The notes under the pieces are model-generated. The model had not been told where the DNA came from. It saw only the letters and a program-made list of their open reading frames with translations, and did no database searches. Shown here one piece after another: positions 1 to 7,761 of a DNA stretch of 16,866 nt. Numbering within the stretch: position 1 is the first letter of the stretch; each line of letters starts with the position of its first letter. Position numbers and translations under genes: made by a program. The DNA is from Coriobacteriales bacterium (GTDB lineage Bacteria > Actinomycetota > Coriobacteriia > Coriobacteriales > UBA8131). The stretch is from positions 1 to 16,866 of the forward strand of contig JAIRXA010000053.1 of NCBI GenBank assembly GCA_031268525.1, in the 5' to 3' direction.

Positions 1-299
1 GTAAGGGTGCCATCGGCGATCCACAGTAGGGCGTCTACTTCCTGCGTTGCGAGCAATTCGTCAGCGGCAGGGACGAGATCGTCAAAGACGATGAGCTGGG
101 CGCCCTCGGCTTCAAGCGCCTCATTGAGTTCATCGGGCAGTCCAATGGTTGCGAGAGTGGGCGTATAGGCAGGCGAGCCAAGCAACACCGAGAACAGCCA
201 GAGCGCAAGTATGGGTGCGCCGAGCAGGAGGGCAAGTGTTCGATGGTCGTGGGAGAACTGCTGCAGAATACGTTTTGTGAGTGCCAGGACATTACGCAT
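1..299 (-). CDS. ABC-2 type transporter permease, N-terminal part (runs off the window edge)
   Basis: The first 99 codons of a membrane protein are visible; the rest lies beyond position 1. After a short basic cytoplasmic start (MRNVLALTKRILQQ, then a DHR motif), residues about 21-41 form one strong transmembrane helix. A soluble stretch rich in Glu, Asp and Ala follows. A first helix followed by a large external domain is the layout of the ABC2_membrane_3 kind of ABC-2 permease. The ATG lies inside the last codons of the ATPase gene (8-nt overlap), so the two are almost certainly translated together and form one exporter. The substrate cannot be told; related systems export drugs, lipids or peptides. 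The family call rests on the N-terminus and the neighbour. Confidence 0.75.
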   Translation of the reverse strand, partial: MRNVLALTKRILQQFSHDHRTLALLLGAPILALWLFSVLLGSPAYTPTLATIGLPDELNEALEAEGAQLIVFDDLVPAADELLATQEVDALLWIADGTL

Positions 300-1047
300 G
301 AACCTCGCCCTCCTTCAGGTCCTTTGACGTCTCAAAGGAGAGGAAGGCCTGCTCAAGAGTGGTGCTTCCACTGCGCATGATGAGTTCGGCAGGGCTCCCC
401 TCGGCAAGGATCTTGCCGTCGCGAAGCATGATGATGCGATCGCAGGAGGCAGCCTCATCCATAACATGGGTGGTGATGAGCAGTCCCGAACCCATGCGCG
501 CGAGCTCACGAAAGCCACGCCAGAGCTCAAGGCGGTGTTCGGGATCGAGCCCGACGGTGGGCTCGTCGAGGACAAGCAGACGGGGAGCATGGAGCAGCGC
601 CACGGCAAGCGAGAGGCGACGCTTCATACCGCCCGAAAAACGCTCGACAAGTTTTCGTCCCGTATCCTCGAGGCGCACGGTTTGCAGGACGTGGGGGATG
701 GCCGCGGTGAGAGCAGATGCGCGCATGCCAAAGATGCTGCCAAAAAAGCGCAGGTTCTGCGTGGCGGTGAGGTCGTCGTACAGGGCTTCCTGTTGTGGCA
801 TGAAGCCCAGTTGATGGCGGACTTTGGCGAAGGGCGGGCGGGTGCCCAGCACCTCAACGCTACCAACGCTTGCACGCGAGAGTCCGACGATGAGGTTAAC
901 GAGTGTGGTCTTGCCGCAACCCGAAGGACCGAGCAGCCCCGTGATGGTACCTGCGCACAGCGTCAGGTCGATACCGCGCAGCACCTCCTGCGTGCCGAAG
1001 CGCTTCTCAATACCCTGCAACTCGACAAGGATCTGGCCGTCTGCCAT
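292..1047 (-). CDS. ABC transporter ATP-binding protein (ABC-2 exporter type)
   Basis: This 251-residue protein is a complete nucleotide-binding subunit that would power export through the permease encoded next to it. Visible motifs in order are Walker A GPSGCGKTT (residues 40-48), the Q-loop at MPQQ (Q85), the signature FSGGMKRR (137-144), Walker B LLVLDE (157-162) and the switch His in TTHVMDEA (H194). The GGMKRR signature and the TVGLDP D-loop fit the subfamily paired with ABC-2 permeases (NatA/DrrA-like). I chose the ATG at 1047 because a purine-rich GAGAGGGGGGGG lies just upstream; an in-frame ATG eight codons earlier (1071) would put this Shine-Dalgarno inside the gene. A candidate promoter sits 33 nt upstream, so the pair may be transcribed apart from the dcw operon. 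The substrate is unknown. Confidence 0.93.
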   Translation of the reverse strand: MADGQILVELQGIEKRFGTQEVLRGIDLTLCAGTITGLLGPSGCGKTTLVNLIVGLSRASVGSVEVLGTRPPFAKVRHQLGFMPQQEALYDDLTATQNLRFFGSIFGMRASALTAAIPHVLQTVRLEDTGRKLVERFSGGMKRRLSLAVALLHAPRLLVLDEPTVGLDPEHRLELWRGFRELARMGSGLLITTHVMDEAASCDRIIMLRDGKILAEGSPAELIMRSGSTTLEQAFLSFETSKDLKEGEVHA

Positions 1048-1079
1048 CGTGCACCCCCCCCTCTCACTCATTGGCCACC

Positions 1080-1085
1080 AGTATA
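1080..1085 (-). promoter_or_regulatory. Candidate -10 element for the ABC exporter genes
   Basis: On the minus strand the spacer between murG and the ATPase gene contains TATACT, matching the sigma-70 type -10 consensus at five of six bases. It lies about 33 nt upstream of the ATG at 1047, giving a short plausible leader. No convincing -35 hexamer is seen about 17 nt upstream. The core TGTATACT is the same one found before mraZ. The call is made by eye. Confidence 0.35.
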
Positions 1086-1089
1086 CAAT

Positions 1090-1155
1090 GGGGACGCAGA
1101 GAAGTAGAGGGAGCAGGAAGCGGGGGTAGGAAGCGGAGTGGCGAAGTTCAGGGAA
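1090..1155 (-). terminator. C/T-rich, G-poor spacer after murG, possible Rho-dependent terminator
   Basis: On the minus strand the stretch downstream of murG is almost entirely pyrimidine, with many C residues, few G residues and two copies of CCGCTTCCT. C-rich, G-poor unstructured RNA after a stop codon is the classical look of a Rho loading site. No GC-rich hairpin with a T-run is visible, so an intrinsic terminator is not supported. This would fit an end to the dcw transcript after murG, but it is an inference from composition only. Confidence 0.25.
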
Positions 1156-1172
1156 GTCAGCGAGGACCCAGC

Positions 1173-2294
1173 TTACTTCGCAAGATCCATGATCAGGGAG
1201 GCGAGATCCTGACGGGCTGTAGCACCGCCCGAACTCAGCAGGGCTGCACGCATCCGTTCGCGCTCGCCGGGATCGGCGAGCAGCTTCTCCACCGTCTCGA
1301 CGAAAACAGGGCTATCCAGATCAACATCAGCGATCATGTATGCCGCTTTGGCGGCCACCAGATCGCGCGCATTGTTGGTCTGCTCGTCGGCGGCGGCGTG
1401 GGGGTACGGCACCAGTATCGCCGGTTTTCCGAGCGCCGCAAGCTCCGCCAGTGTCGTAGCGCCCGCCCGCGAGAGCACAAGATCGGCAGCGGCATAGACG
1501 TCGCCCATCCGATCACAGTAGTCGATGAGATGCCAGCGCCGGGCGTCAAGGTCACCCGAGAGCTGCGCCTTCATCGCTTCATAATCACGGCTTCCCGTAA
1601 CATGAAGCACATGCAGGCGTTCGTCGATCAGCAAACGGGGCGCCTGAGCGATAAGAGCCTCGTTGAGATGCTGGGCTCCGAGCGAACCTCCAAAGGCCAA
1701 CAGCACGAGCGCATCTGCTGGGATATCATACGACGCCCGAGCCTGCGCGCGATCGGCCGCAAGCAGGCTGGCGCGCACTGGATTACCAACTCGCACAAGC
1801 TTTCTCTCCTGCGTATGCGCGTTCACCAGACCGCTCGCAGCCGAATCGTAGGTCAGCGCAAGCAGGCGTGCACGCTTTGCCAGAAAACGGTTCGCGAGAC
1901 CAGGCGTGGCATTCTGCTCATGAATGACGAGAGGAATGCCGAGGCGCGAAGCCGCCAAACCAACCGGGATCGAAACATAGCCGCCAAAACCAACGACGAC
2001 CGCAGGGCGCAGGGTGCGCAGCCACCGCGCAGCTTTCCGCGTTGACCTTGCGATCCGAAGCGAGGAGCTCACAAGAGTCCAGGGCTTTGAGCGGTTGAAG
2101 CCTCGTGCCTCAAACGCCTCAAACGAAAAGCCTTCCTGGGGTATGAGCCGAGATTCGATGCCCTGTGGTGTTCCGGCGAAAGAGACCTCACAGCCGCGCT
2201 CCCTGAGTTCCTGGGCGGTCGCAAGCGCCGGGTTGATGTGGCCCGCCGTTCCGCCGCCGGTCACAACGATGCGCAAAGGCCTGTCTTCGCTCAT
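1173..2294 (-). CDS. murG: UDP-GlcNAc:undecaprenyl-pyrophosphoryl-MurNAc-pentapeptide GlcNAc transferase MurG
   Basis: MurG adds GlcNAc to lipid I on the inner face of the membrane to give lipid II, the substrate of FtsW and FtsI. The 373-residue length is normal. The GT28 two-domain pattern is clear: the glycine-rich loop GGGTAGH (13-19) in the acceptor domain, HEQN (125-128), then the donor-domain loop GGSLGA (202-207), SRAGATTLAE (275-284) and PHAAADEQ (298-305), which bind UDP-GlcNAc. The ATG overlaps the ftsW stop as ATGA (2291-2294), which implies translational coupling. It is the last dcw gene here: murC and ftsQ, which often follow murG, are replaced by a spacer and an ABC exporter. 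Confidence 0.97.
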   Translation of the reverse strand: MSEDRPLRIVVTGGGTAGHINPALATAQELRERGCEVSFAGTPQGIESRLIPQEGFSFEAFEARGFNRSKPWTLVSSSLRIARSTRKAARWLRTLRPAVVVGFGGYVSIPVGLAASRLGIPLVIHEQNATPGLANRFLAKRARLLALTYDSAASGLVNAHTQERKLVRVGNPVRASLLAADRAQARASYDIPADALVLLAFGGSLGAQHLNEALIAQAPRLLIDERLHVLHVTGSRDYEAMKAQLSGDLDARRWHLIDYCDRMGDVYAAADLVLSRAGATTLAELAALGKPAILVPYPHAAADEQTNNARDLVAAKAAYMIADVDLDSPVFVETVEKLLADPGERERMRAALLSSGGATARQDLASLIMDLAK

Positions 2295-3829
2295 CGCGAC
2301 GTCCTGGGACTGCGACGCTGATTGCGCGCGGGGCTCAGACGCAGGGCAGGATTTTCTCGACGCCGCACAGCAGCGACAGCAAAAGAGGTAGGCGCCACAC
2401 GAGAGGAGGCGGCAAAGGGGGTGTTGGAACGGGTCGCGTTGACAGATGCGCCGACAGACGCACGAGTGGATGTGCGGGCAGACGCACGGGTTGCGTCGAC
2501 ACGAACAGACGCACGAGCAGTCGCGCCGACAGACGCACGGGTCGCGCCCACGCGGGCAGTCGCACCCGCCGTTCCGCCAGACAGACCGGGTCGTTGTGGG
2601 CGAGTCCGATTCGGTGCGGGTACTCGAACGCCTTGCCCTCCGTCGAGAATGCGTAATGAATCGCGACGCAGCTCCGCCTCAGAGGGAACATCGGAATGGA
2701 AGGAAACGGACAGAATCAGCCCAACGAGCACGAGCGTAGCGATCATCGAGGTGCCCCCTGCACTGATAAAGGGCAGAGGTTTGCCGGTGATGGGAGCCAA
2801 TCCAACGACACACAGGATGTTCAGGAAGGCCTGAGCGCCGATGAGCGTTGCCGACGAACAGGCGATGACGCGCCCGAACACACCGGGCGCATTGGCTCCG
2901 ATGCGGAAGGCCGTGAGCACGAACAGGACAAAGAGCACGACGACGACGAGCGCGCCAATCAGCCCGAGTTCCTCACCGATGATCGCAAAGATGAAGTCGT
3001 TTTGCGCCTCGGGTAGATAGAGGTACTTCTGCCGTGACATACCGAGGCCGACGCCAAAGATCCCGCCGTCGCCGAAAGCGTAATAGGAGTTGATGGTCTG
3101 GTAGCCAAAGCCAAGCGGGTCTGCCCAGGGATCGCGGAAAGCGCTGAGACGACCCTCCTGGTATCCTTCTCCCATGATACTTGCAACGCCGGCGATGAAG
3201 AGCAGCAGCAAGCCGATAAAAACGACTCGCCGGGGCAGCTCGCCGAACCAGGCAACCGCGAGGATACCGACAACGGCCACCATCAGGGTACCTCGGTCGG
3301 GTTGCAGCATGATAAGCACAAGCGGTAAACCTACGACAAACGCCACCTTGGCGATGAAGGGGCTCCATTTCGTATTCTTGTCTTCATACAGCTGCACGAG
3401 AAGGGAGGCGACAAGCAACATGCAGGCAATCTTTGCAAACTCCGAGGGCTGGATGTTGAGACCGAAGATGTCGATCCAACGCTTTCCGCCCGCCTGTTCA
3501 TTGCCCAGAACAAGGGTTGCTATCAGGAGAAGAATCAGGGCGCCCCATACCACCCAAGACAGCCGCGTTCGCCAGAAAGGGTAGGGAACGACTGCGGCGA
3601 CAATGAGGCCGACGAGGCCTATCCCCACCATCTGAAGCTGTCGCTTGAAGAAATAGAAGCTGTCACCCTGTTCGGTGAGTCCAATGATGGACGAGGCGGA
3701 AAAGACCATGACCAGACCGAAGAGCAGCAGGGCTGCCACAATGATGATCAACAGTATCCGGGGAGCAAGGATGCGCCGGGGCGTGAATCCACGACGATTG
3801 AGAAGGTTTTGAGAGCGTTCAGTCGTCAT
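2291..3829 (-). CDS. ftsW: Septal peptidoglycan glycosyltransferase FtsW (SEDS family) with a long basic C-terminal tail
   Basis: FtsW polymerises lipid II at the division septum together with FtsI. The multi-pass membrane core covers about residues 22-376. SEDS motifs are visible: QPSEFAKIA (127-135), PEAQNDFIFAIIGEELG (273-289, with the presumed essential acidic D278) and PLPFISAGGTS (351-361). The last uses ISAGG as in actinobacterial FtsW rather than ISYGG. I chose the ATG at 3829, which overlaps the end of murD by 11 nt and has GCGGGGG upstream; a start 26 codons earlier would lie deeper in murD and add no family sequence. After the last helix comes an unusual tail of about 130 residues rich in Arg, Ala, Thr and Ser and built partly from repeats (419-465). 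It is predicted to be cytoplasmic. Total length is 512 residues, against roughly 400 for a core FtsW. Confidence 0.95.
   Translation of the reverse strand: MTTERSQNLLNRRGFTPRRILAPRILLIIIVAALLLFGLVMVFSASSIIGLTEQGDSFYFFKRQLQMVGIGLVGLIVAAVVPYPFWRTRLSWVVWGALILLLIATLVLGNEQAGGKRWIDIFGLNIQPSEFAKIACMLLVASLLVQLYEDKNTKWSPFIAKVAFVVGLPLVLIMLQPDRGTLMVAVVGILAVAWFGELPRRVVFIGLLLLFIAGVASIMGEGYQEGRLSAFRDPWADPLGFGYQTINSYYAFGDGGIFGVGLGMSRQKYLYLPEAQNDFIFAIIGEELGLIGALVVVVLFVLFVLTAFRIGANAPGVFGRVIACSSATLIGAQAFLNILCVVGLAPITGKPLPFISAGGTSMIATLVLVGLILSVSFHSDVPSEAELRRDSLRILDGGQGVRVPAPNRTRPQRPGLSGGTAGATARVGATRASVGATARASVRVDATRASARTSTRASVGASVNATRSNTPFAASSRVAPTSFAVAAVRRRENPALRLSPARNQRRSPRTSR
2438..2575 (-). repeat. Degenerate in-frame 24/27-bp repeats in the ftsW tail
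   Basis: On the plus strand the word CAGACGCACG occurs at 2455, 2479, 2506 and 2530, spaced 24, 27 and 24 nt. All spacings are multiples of three, so the copies read in the same frame and encode variants of ATRASVGA/ATRASART. The array covers about residues 419-465 of FtsW. Confidence 0.8.
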
Positions 3830-5258
3830 GGTCTGCGACCCCCGCTCTGGCCGCAACCAATGCCTTGAAGCACGTCCCACGCTGCTGATAGTCATCAAAC
3901 TCGTCATAGGAAGAACAGGCCGGAGAGAGCAGCACGACGTCGCCAGTCTGTGCCTGATTGGCAGCTGTGGCGAAGGCCTCGTCGAAGGAGGAAACGAGAT
4001 GGGTTATCGAGCTGAGTCCCGCTTCGTCAAAAGCCGCAGAGAAGCGCGGACCTGCCTCGCCGTAACAGACGAGCGCACGACAGGTGTCTCGCGTGGCGGC
4101 AATGAGTTCGTCGAGTGGAGTCAGCTTGTCGCGCCCGCCCAGCATAGCGACCACCGGGCGATCGGGAAAAGCGGCAAGCGCCTTGATCGTCGCCTCGGGG
4201 TTGGTCGCCTTGGAATCGTTGACATAGAGCACACCAGCGACCACAGACACCGGCTCGGTACGATGCTCAAGCGGCTCAAAGCTGGTCAGGCCCTCGCCTA
4301 CCAGCGCGGGCGAAGCTCCCAGGGCACAGACGATCAGGGCTGCCGCCAATGCGTTGACCGTATTATGTTCGCCCCGTATCTGAAGATCGGAGGCTGCGCT
4401 CAGGGAGATGGTAACGCCATCCAGCGACAGCGTCAGGCGATCGGACGCCGCATCGAGCCACGCGGCCTCGGGTACACCCGAGTGCACCACCATGCGCTCA
4501 GTGATCCCCGCGCTCGAACCGATGGGAAGCACCCGACGACCCGCATCGCGCCAGACCGCAGAGAGGACACGGATCTCGGGCCGGGTTGCATCCAGCGCAA
4601 TCGGAGCCGAAAGCGCCATGCGTTCGATGAATGAGGTCTTGGCGCGGGCGTAGGCCTCTTCGCCACCATGCCAGCTGAGATGATCGGGCGTGATATTGAG
4701 CAGGATAGCCGCTTCAGGGGCCAGGAGCGGCGCGGAAGCGAGTTGGAAGGAGGATAACTCCGCAACGATGTACTCTCCCTCTGCGCGTTGTTGTACGGCG
4801 TCAACGCAGGGTATTCCGATGTTGCCAGCCACGCGCGCAGGAATTCCGGCCCTGTTGAGCAGGTAGGCGCTCAAGGTGGTGGTGGTGGTCTTGCCGTTGG
4901 TGCCCGTAACGACGATCCAATGATCGCTCGATAGCCTCCAGGCGAGTTCTGGCTCACTGATCAGCTCGCCTGAGATTCTTCGTGCTCGCTGGTAGAGCTC
5001 ACCGGTCTGAGGGATGCCGGGACTTACCACACACAGATCAAAGGGACCTCGGAGATCCTCAGGGCGCTCGATGATGTGGGTGTCTGCGGGCAGATTCACG
5101 TCCGTAAGCGGGTTCATGCTCGACGACAGGGCTTTGCCGGTATAGACCGTCAGATGCTCAGGGGGCCAGGCGGCAAACAGGCGGCATACGGCCTCGCCCG
5201 TCACTCCAAGACCAAGCACACAGACCGATCCGACAGATCTCAGTTCATCAAAGGTCAT
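3819..5258 (-). CDS. murD: UDP-N-acetylmuramoyl-L-alanine--D-glutamate ligase MurD
   Basis: MurD adds D-glutamate to UDP-MurNAc-L-Ala in the cytoplasm, using ATP. At 479 residues it is slightly longer than typical (about 440-450). The N-terminal nucleotide-binding domain shows VLGLGVTG (14-21) and VVSPGIP. The ATPase domain has the P-loop VTGTNGKTTTTT (117-128), AELSSFQL (167-173) and NITPDHLSWHG (188-198). The C-terminal domain has VNDSKATNPEA and DEFDDYQQRG, typical of MurD. The ATG at 5258 lies 26 nt after the mraY stop, with AGAGGGAG about 12 nt upstream. An out-of-frame ATG lies 10 nt before the chosen start. The 3' end overlaps ftsW by 11 nt. Confidence 0.97.
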   Translation of the reverse strand: MTFDELRSVGSVCVLGLGVTGEAVCRLFAAWPPEHLTVYTGKALSSSMNPLTDVNLPADTHIIERPEDLRGPFDLCVVSPGIPQTGELYQRARRISGELISEPELAWRLSSDHWIVVTGTNGKTTTTTLSAYLLNRAGIPARVAGNIGIPCVDAVQQRAEGEYIVAELSSFQLASAPLLAPEAAILLNITPDHLSWHGGEEAYARAKTSFIERMALSAPIALDATRPEIRVLSAVWRDAGRRVLPIGSSAGITERMVVHSGVPEAAWLDAASDRLTLSLDGVTISLSAASDLQIRGEHNTVNALAAALIVCALGASPALVGEGLTSFEPLEHRTEPVSVVAGVLYVNDSKATNPEATIKALAAFPDRPVVAMLGGRDKLTPLDELIAATRDTCRALVCYGEAGPRFSAAFDEAGLSSITHLVSSFDEAFATAANQAQTGDVVLLSPACSSYDEFDDYQQRGTCFKALVAARAGVADHDD

Positions 5259-5284
5259 CGCAGCTCATGCTCCCTCTTTGCCGC

Positions 5285-6337
5285 TCAGGCGTTACTCTGA
5301 TAGAAGAACAGGGCGAATCCTGCGCAGGCCAAAAGTGCCGTGATGATCCAGAAGCGAATCGCCACCTGTGTCTCCGACCAGCCCTTTTGCTCAAAATGAT
5401 GATGAATGGGCGCCATCAGAAAGACCCGTTTGCCCGTGAGCTTGAAGAAACCGACCTGAATCATCACCGAGAGCGCCTCCACGACGAAGATACCGCCAAC
5501 GACCAGGGCAATGAATTCCGTCTTGGTCATGACGGCCAGCGCGGCGAAGGCCGAGCCCATGGCCAGCGAACCCGTATCACCCATGAAGATGCTCGCCGGA
5601 TGCCCGTTGAACCATAGGAAACCCACGCACCCACCGGTCATTGCCGCGGCGAACAGTGCGGTATTGAGCTGGTCGGTACTGTAGGCGATGGCTGCCATCA
5701 CGAGCATGGCGATCATCACGGTTCCGGCAGCCAGGCCGTCAAGGCCGTCGGTCAGGTTCACAGCATTGGCCATACCTGCCATCAAGAGCCAGACATACAG
5801 GAAATACAGCCAGGGTATGGTAAAATGCGCTGCCCCGATATCAAAGGAGGTCGTGAGGAAGCTGAGGTCGAGTACCGGCAAAAAGGGAATCGCAATTGTC
5901 GGCTCGATGCCAACGAAGTTGACTGCGGCAAAGGCAAAAGAAACAGCAATCAAGGTCAGGCAGATCATCTTGGCGCTGGCGTGTAGACCAAGCGAGCGTT
6001 CCTTGGCCACCTTGGAGAGGTCGTCGACGAGGCCCATGAGGCCCGTCAGCAGCGTCGCTCCACAGATCAGCACCAGAGACAGCGTGCTTTTGCTGCTCGC
6101 CGAGGTTGCAAGGAATAAAACGGTCAGCAGCACGGAGATCAGAAGGACAACCCCGCCCATCGTCGGTGTACCCTGTTTGACCAGGTGGCGCTGCGGGCCA
6201 TCGGCGCGAATCTGCTGCCCTATCTGGCGAAAACGCAGAATGCGTATCCACAGCGGCAACAGCAGCATGGTAAGCGTCAGGGCAACGAAGATGGCAAGAA
6301 AGACCTGGAAGGTCGGGTATTCGGCGAAACCAATCAT
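5285..6337 (-). CDS. mraY: Phospho-MurNAc-pentapeptide transferase MraY
   Basis: MraY transfers phospho-MurNAc-pentapeptide from UDP to undecaprenyl phosphate, making lipid I, the first membrane step of wall synthesis. The 350-residue protein is about the family length and has roughly ten hydrophobic helices. Signature residues are present: GTPTMGG (56-62), the double Asp of VDDLSK (D105, D106), NLTDGLDGLA (194-203), PASIFMGDTGSLA (247-259) and the histidine cluster PIHHHFEQKGWSE (310-322). These form the magnesium and uridine site in known structures. The ATG overlaps the murF stop as ATGA (6334-6337). Nothing unusual is seen and, unlike several neighbours, it has no low-complexity insert. 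Confidence 0.98.
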   Translation of the reverse strand: MIGFAEYPTFQVFLAIFVALTLTMLLLPLWIRILRFRQIGQQIRADGPQRHLVKQGTPTMGGVVLLISVLLTVLFLATSASSKSTLSLVLICGATLLTGLMGLVDDLSKVAKERSLGLHASAKMICLTLIAVSFAFAAVNFVGIEPTIAIPFLPVLDLSFLTTSFDIGAAHFTIPWLYFLYVWLLMAGMANAVNLTDGLDGLAAGTVMIAMLVMAAIAYSTDQLNTALFAAAMTGGCVGFLWFNGHPASIFMGDTGSLAMGSAFAALAVMTKTEFIALVVGGIFVVEALSVMIQVGFFKLTGKRVFLMAPIHHHFEQKGWSETQVAIRFWIITALLACAGFALFFYQSNA

Positions 6338-7761
6338 GGGCGACTCAACTCCTCCGCGATCTGATCGAGACCCATCGAGCGGGATGCCTTGACGAGCACG
6401 ATCGGGGCATTCGCCAGCAGAGGCCTGAGCGTGGTAAGAGCCTCATGGACATCCGCGACATCAAACAGAGCGTCGGCCGACATGCCGGCCGCACGCGCTC
6501 CCTCGACAATGGCGCGAGACCGCTTACCCACTGCGATGAGGACATCGACTCCGCTCTCGCGAACACGTGTTCCGATGTCGCGGTGCAGGTCGTATTCATC
6601 GGGCCCGAGTTCAAGCATATCCCCCAGCACGGCGATATGCGTCCGTTCGCTGGGATACGCAGCGAGTACCGCGAGAGCAGCACGCACTGAGTCGGGATTG
6701 GCATTATAGCTGTCATCGAGGACGACTGTACCGTTTGACAGCACGAGGCGAGCCTGTCGCAGAGGCGGCGGTACAACCGAAGCGAGTGCCTCGGCAATCA
6801 ACGCGGGCGCAATGGCCAGACTCGCGCCAACGGCAGCCGCCGCCAGAGCATTCCGCACCGAATGCTCTCCGGGCAACTGCAGAGCAACGAACAGGGGCTC
6901 GGGGACTCCGGGCAGCCAGAGCTCAAAGGAGGGCGCACCGGTCGCGTCATAGACGATATGTGCGGCGCGCACATCGTTGTGCGAGCCAAGACCAAAGCTC
7001 ACCGTCTGCAGCTCGCGTTGCTCGACACCAGCCAACTCGCGGATAAAGGGAGTGTAGGCGTCGTCACCATTGAGGATGGCCACTCCCCTGCCGTCTGGTA
7101 GAGCCTCGATGAGCTCGGCCTTGGCGCGAGCGATTGCCTCACGGCTGCCGAGCAACTCAAGATGGGCGCAGCCGACATTCGTGAGAACACCGATCCGAGG
7201 CTGGGCAATGGCGGCAAGTTCGGCGATCTGCCCGAGGCCCCGCATCGCCAGCTCGACGATGAGCACCTCACTTGCCTCCGACGCAGAGAGCACGGTCGCC
7301 GGAACACCCAGCTCATTGTTGTAGTTGGCAAGCGATGCATGCGTCTCAAAGACCTGGGCGGCCACCGCCGCCGCCAGCTCGCGCGTCGTCGTCTTCCCGC
7401 TGGAACCCGTGATGGCGACGACCTCGGGCGCGATCATCTGCCGCCAGGCGGTCGCAAGGCGTGCCAGCGCTCTCTGTCCATCACGAACCCGCAGGAGCGT
7501 CGCTCCCGCAGCCTCTGCCGCCGCACGCATCCGCCGATCTGGCTCACGCGTCGCAAGAATCGCTGCTGCTCCCCTCTCACAGGCAGCGAGGATGAAGTCG
7601 TTGCCGTCGTAGCGTTCACCCGGCAGAGCAACAAACAGGCCGCCCGACTCAAGGGCGCGGGAATCCCAGGCAAAGCTCGTGAGCGCAGGCTGTCCATCGG
7701 GCGCCGCGATGAGTGTTTCGGCGCCCGAGAAGGCGGCGATCTGTGCTGCGGTCAATCTCAT
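6334..7761 (-). CDS. murF: UDP-MurNAc-tripeptide--D-alanyl-D-alanine ligase MurF
   Basis: MurF joins D-Ala-D-Ala to the UDP-MurNAc-tripeptide, completing the pentapeptide. I place the start at the ATG at 7761, which overlaps the murE stop as ATGA and has AGGAG six nt upstream; this gives 475 residues, near the family norm. An in-frame start 15 codons earlier lies inside murE. Visible motifs are DSR near residue 33 (substrate domain), the P-loop ITGSSGKTTTRE (117-128), NYNNE (146-150), the ELAMRGLGQI segment (170-179), VLTNVGCAH (192-200) and VLDDSYNANPDS in the C-terminal half. The order ligase-ligase-MraY follows the pathway. It has no repeat-derived insert. Confidence 0.97.
   Translation of the reverse strand: MRLTAAQIAAFSGAETLIAAPDGQPALTSFAWDSRALESGGLFVALPGERYDGNDFILAACERGAAAILATREPDRRMRAAAEAAGATLLRVRDGQRALARLATAWRQMIAPEVVAITGSSGKTTTRELAAAVAAQVFETHASLANYNNELGVPATVLSASEASEVLIVELAMRGLGQIAELAAIAQPRIGVLTNVGCAHLELLGSREAIARAKAELIEALPDGRGVAILNGDDAYTPFIRELAGVEQRELQTVSFGLGSHNDVRAAHIVYDATGAPSFELWLPGVPEPLFVALQLPGEHSVRNALAAAAVGASLAIAPALIAEALASVVPPPLRQARLVLSNGTVVLDDSYNANPDSVRAALAVLAAYPSERTHIAVLGDMLELGPDEYDLHRDIGTRVRESGVDVLIAVGKRSRAIVEGARAAGMSADALFDVADVHEALTTLRPLLANAPIVLVKASRSMGLDQIAEELSRP

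Noticed and set aside
466..1107. A 213-codon open frame on the plus strand opposite the ABC ATPase gene
   Set aside because: It is antisense to a gene with all Walker and signature motifs and shows no domain of its own.
1071..2045. A 324-codon open frame on the plus strand opposite murG
   Set aside because: It is antisense to murG with all its motifs intact; the protein has no domain pattern and no promoter or ribosome-binding site of note.
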